A DNA stretch of 64,000 nt, taken from Pedobacter sp. MC2016-15. Its GTDB lineage: Bacteria > Bacteroidota > Bacteroidia > Sphingobacteriales > Sphingobacteriaceae. Of this stretch, positions 63,239-64,000 are shown in pieces (positions within the stretch are counted from its first letter, which is position 1; the number at the start of each line of letters is the position of its first letter). A model generated the notes under the pieces. That model searched no databases, had not been told where the DNA came from, and saw only the letters and a list, made by a program, of their open reading frames with translations. The stretch is taken from positions 157,236 to 221,235 of the forward strand of contig NZ_JAPIVS010000009.1 in NCBI RefSeq assembly GCF_026239695.1. Reading direction: 5' to 3'. The position numbers were made by a program, and so were the translations under genes.

Positions 63239-63564
63239 GAAAAGGCTTGGTGTTATATAACAATATACTCGCGGGGGAATTAACTGAGACTGATGAAGGG
63301 GATTATGAATTCGAATATTATGCGGATTACGTTGCTAAATACCCTGATGGGCTGATCACGTTTTCTTTACCAGTAAGAAAAGAAAAATATGTAACAAATA
63401 GACTTTTTCCTTTCTTTGAGGGGCTAATTCCTGAGGGATGGCTATTAGATATTGTGACTAAAATCTGGAAATTAAATGTAAATTATTGCGTGGGTCTGGT
63501 GTTGGCCTGTTGCAGAAACTGTATTGGAGCTGATTTTATATTGAAAACAATTCTATTGCAGTAA
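63235..63564 (+). CDS. HipA N-terminal-domain (HipS-like) protein
   Basis: 109-aa protein equal to the HipA N-terminal subdomain. RKGLVLYNNILAGELTETDEG, then DGLITFSLPVRKEKYV and FPFFEGLIPEGWLLDIV are family blocks. The final part (YCVGLVLACCRNCIGADF) resembles the domain end NDRMGLLLACCRDCIGAVS of relatives, with diverged NYCV for NDRM. In Bacteroidota this piece is usually followed by the HipA/HipT kinase; here a STAS-like gene follows 15 bp later. So the toxin kinase is absent. Confidence 0.75.
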   Translation: MRKGLVLYNNILAGELTETDEGDYEFEYYADYVAKYPDGLITFSLPVRKEKYVTNRLFPFFEGLIPEGWLLDIVTKIWKLNVNYCVGLVLACCRNCIGADFILKTILLQ

Positions 63565-63579
63565 GAAAGGAACACAACT

Positions 63580-63936
63580 ATGATCAAATCAGAAATCAAA
63601 GTCGCTGAAATTTTGCCTTCTACATTAGATTCTCGTGAAGCTGCGACAAGGTTAGTCAACGTAATTAAAGAAGAAAGTAAGTGTAATTCAATAATTGAAA
63701 TTGACTTCACAGATACTATTTTTATGTCTAGATCCTTTGCAGACCAATTTCATAAAGATTTACACACAGGCGAAGAAATATTAGATCTTGTATTTAAGAA
63801 CGCTTCAAATGATATACTTTTAATGCTTACAGCTGTATCCAACACGCAAACTCAAAGAAAAGCAGTTAATAAAAATTATAAAGTGCTCAACTTCAGTAAT
63901 ATTAAGTCTTTAGAAGAATTCAGCTACTCTTGGTAA
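63580..63936 (+). CDS. STAS-like (DUF4325) protein
   Basis: 118-aa soluble protein. EIDFTDTIFMSRSFADQFHKDL is the STAS-like/DUF4325 core motif (IDF..v..iS.SFaDe). A good ribosome site (AAGAAAGGAA) lies just upstream, rare in this window. Such proteins are often found with a partner ATPase or kinase-like gene; the window ends 64 bp later so any partner is outside. It is not part of the classical hip operon. Confidence 0.75.
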   Translation: MIKSEIKVAEILPSTLDSREAATRLVNVIKEESKCNSIIEIDFTDTIFMSRSFADQFHKDLHTGEEILDLVFKNASNDILLMLTAVSNTQTQRKAVNKNYKVLNFSNIKSLEEFSYSW

Positions 63937-64000
63937 CTAACAAATATCAAATATCAGCGTAAGCACCAATCTACTAAGGTCGGTTTTTTGATTCCTGAAC

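Overview
The window looks like a chromosomal stretch of a Bacteroidota bacterium, most likely Sphingobacteriaceae (Pedobacter-like). Reasons: moderately AT-rich DNA, few Shine-Dalgarno sites, several candidate promoters with the Bacteroidota -7 box TAnnTTTG, outer-membrane export proteins of the SLBB and Wzi types, and small Bacteroidota families (DUF6266-like, DUF6934-like). The genus is inferred; no rRNA, tRNA or housekeeping marker is present. I saw no insertion sequence, CRISPR array or prophage.

Layout. 1-4.9 kb: three signalling histidine kinases. 5.0-8.3 kb: leftward genes for an SGNH-hydrolase lipoprotein, a glycosyltransferase and an O-acyltransferase. 8.6-40.4 kb: a long rightward polysaccharide locus. 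It holds dTDP-sugar genes (rfbD, rfbA), gmd, the export pair SLBB/Wzz, a complete CDP-3,6-dideoxyhexose block with a ThDP-dependent YerE-like enzyme, flippase, EpsG-like polymerase, many glycosyltransferases, wecB, a beta-helix lipoprotein, a PglC/PglD/PglE-like trio and two tandem Wzi-like proteins. 40.35-40.7 kb: a convergent Xre regulator. 41.0-48.8 kb: a second rightward module with manC, a second gmd closed by a strong terminator, a PglF-like dehydratase, a second flippase, a GT2 and a nucleotidyltransferase. 48.9-55.2 kb: a leftward export operon (GT4, Wzi-like, SLBB, Wzz). 55.5-57.5 kb: an RmlD-like SDR and a GT4. 57.6-64 kb: an accessory tail with a highly structured RNA element (6S-like architecture), a HEPN protein, a DUF6934-like gene with a 59-aa partner, two DUF6266-like genes, a RES/Xre toxin-antitoxin pair, a hipB plus hipA-N-terminal remnant without kinase, and a STAS-like (DUF4325) gene.

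How the genes fit together. Sugar nucleotides (dTDP-, CDP-, GDP- and UDP-linked) are made in the cytoplasm. A PglC-like phosphoglycosyl transferase can load the first sugar on undecaprenyl phosphate. Glycosyltransferases extend it, Wzx flips it, an EpsG-like Wzy polymerises it, Wzz controls length, and SLBB and Wzi-like proteins export and anchor it. The most striking content is the apparent yersiniose-type branched-sugar pathway (E1, E3, CDP-glucose synthase and dehydratase, YerE-like ThDP enzyme, YerF/abequose-synthase-like SDR). Next are the structured RNA and the kinase-less HipB/HipS locus.
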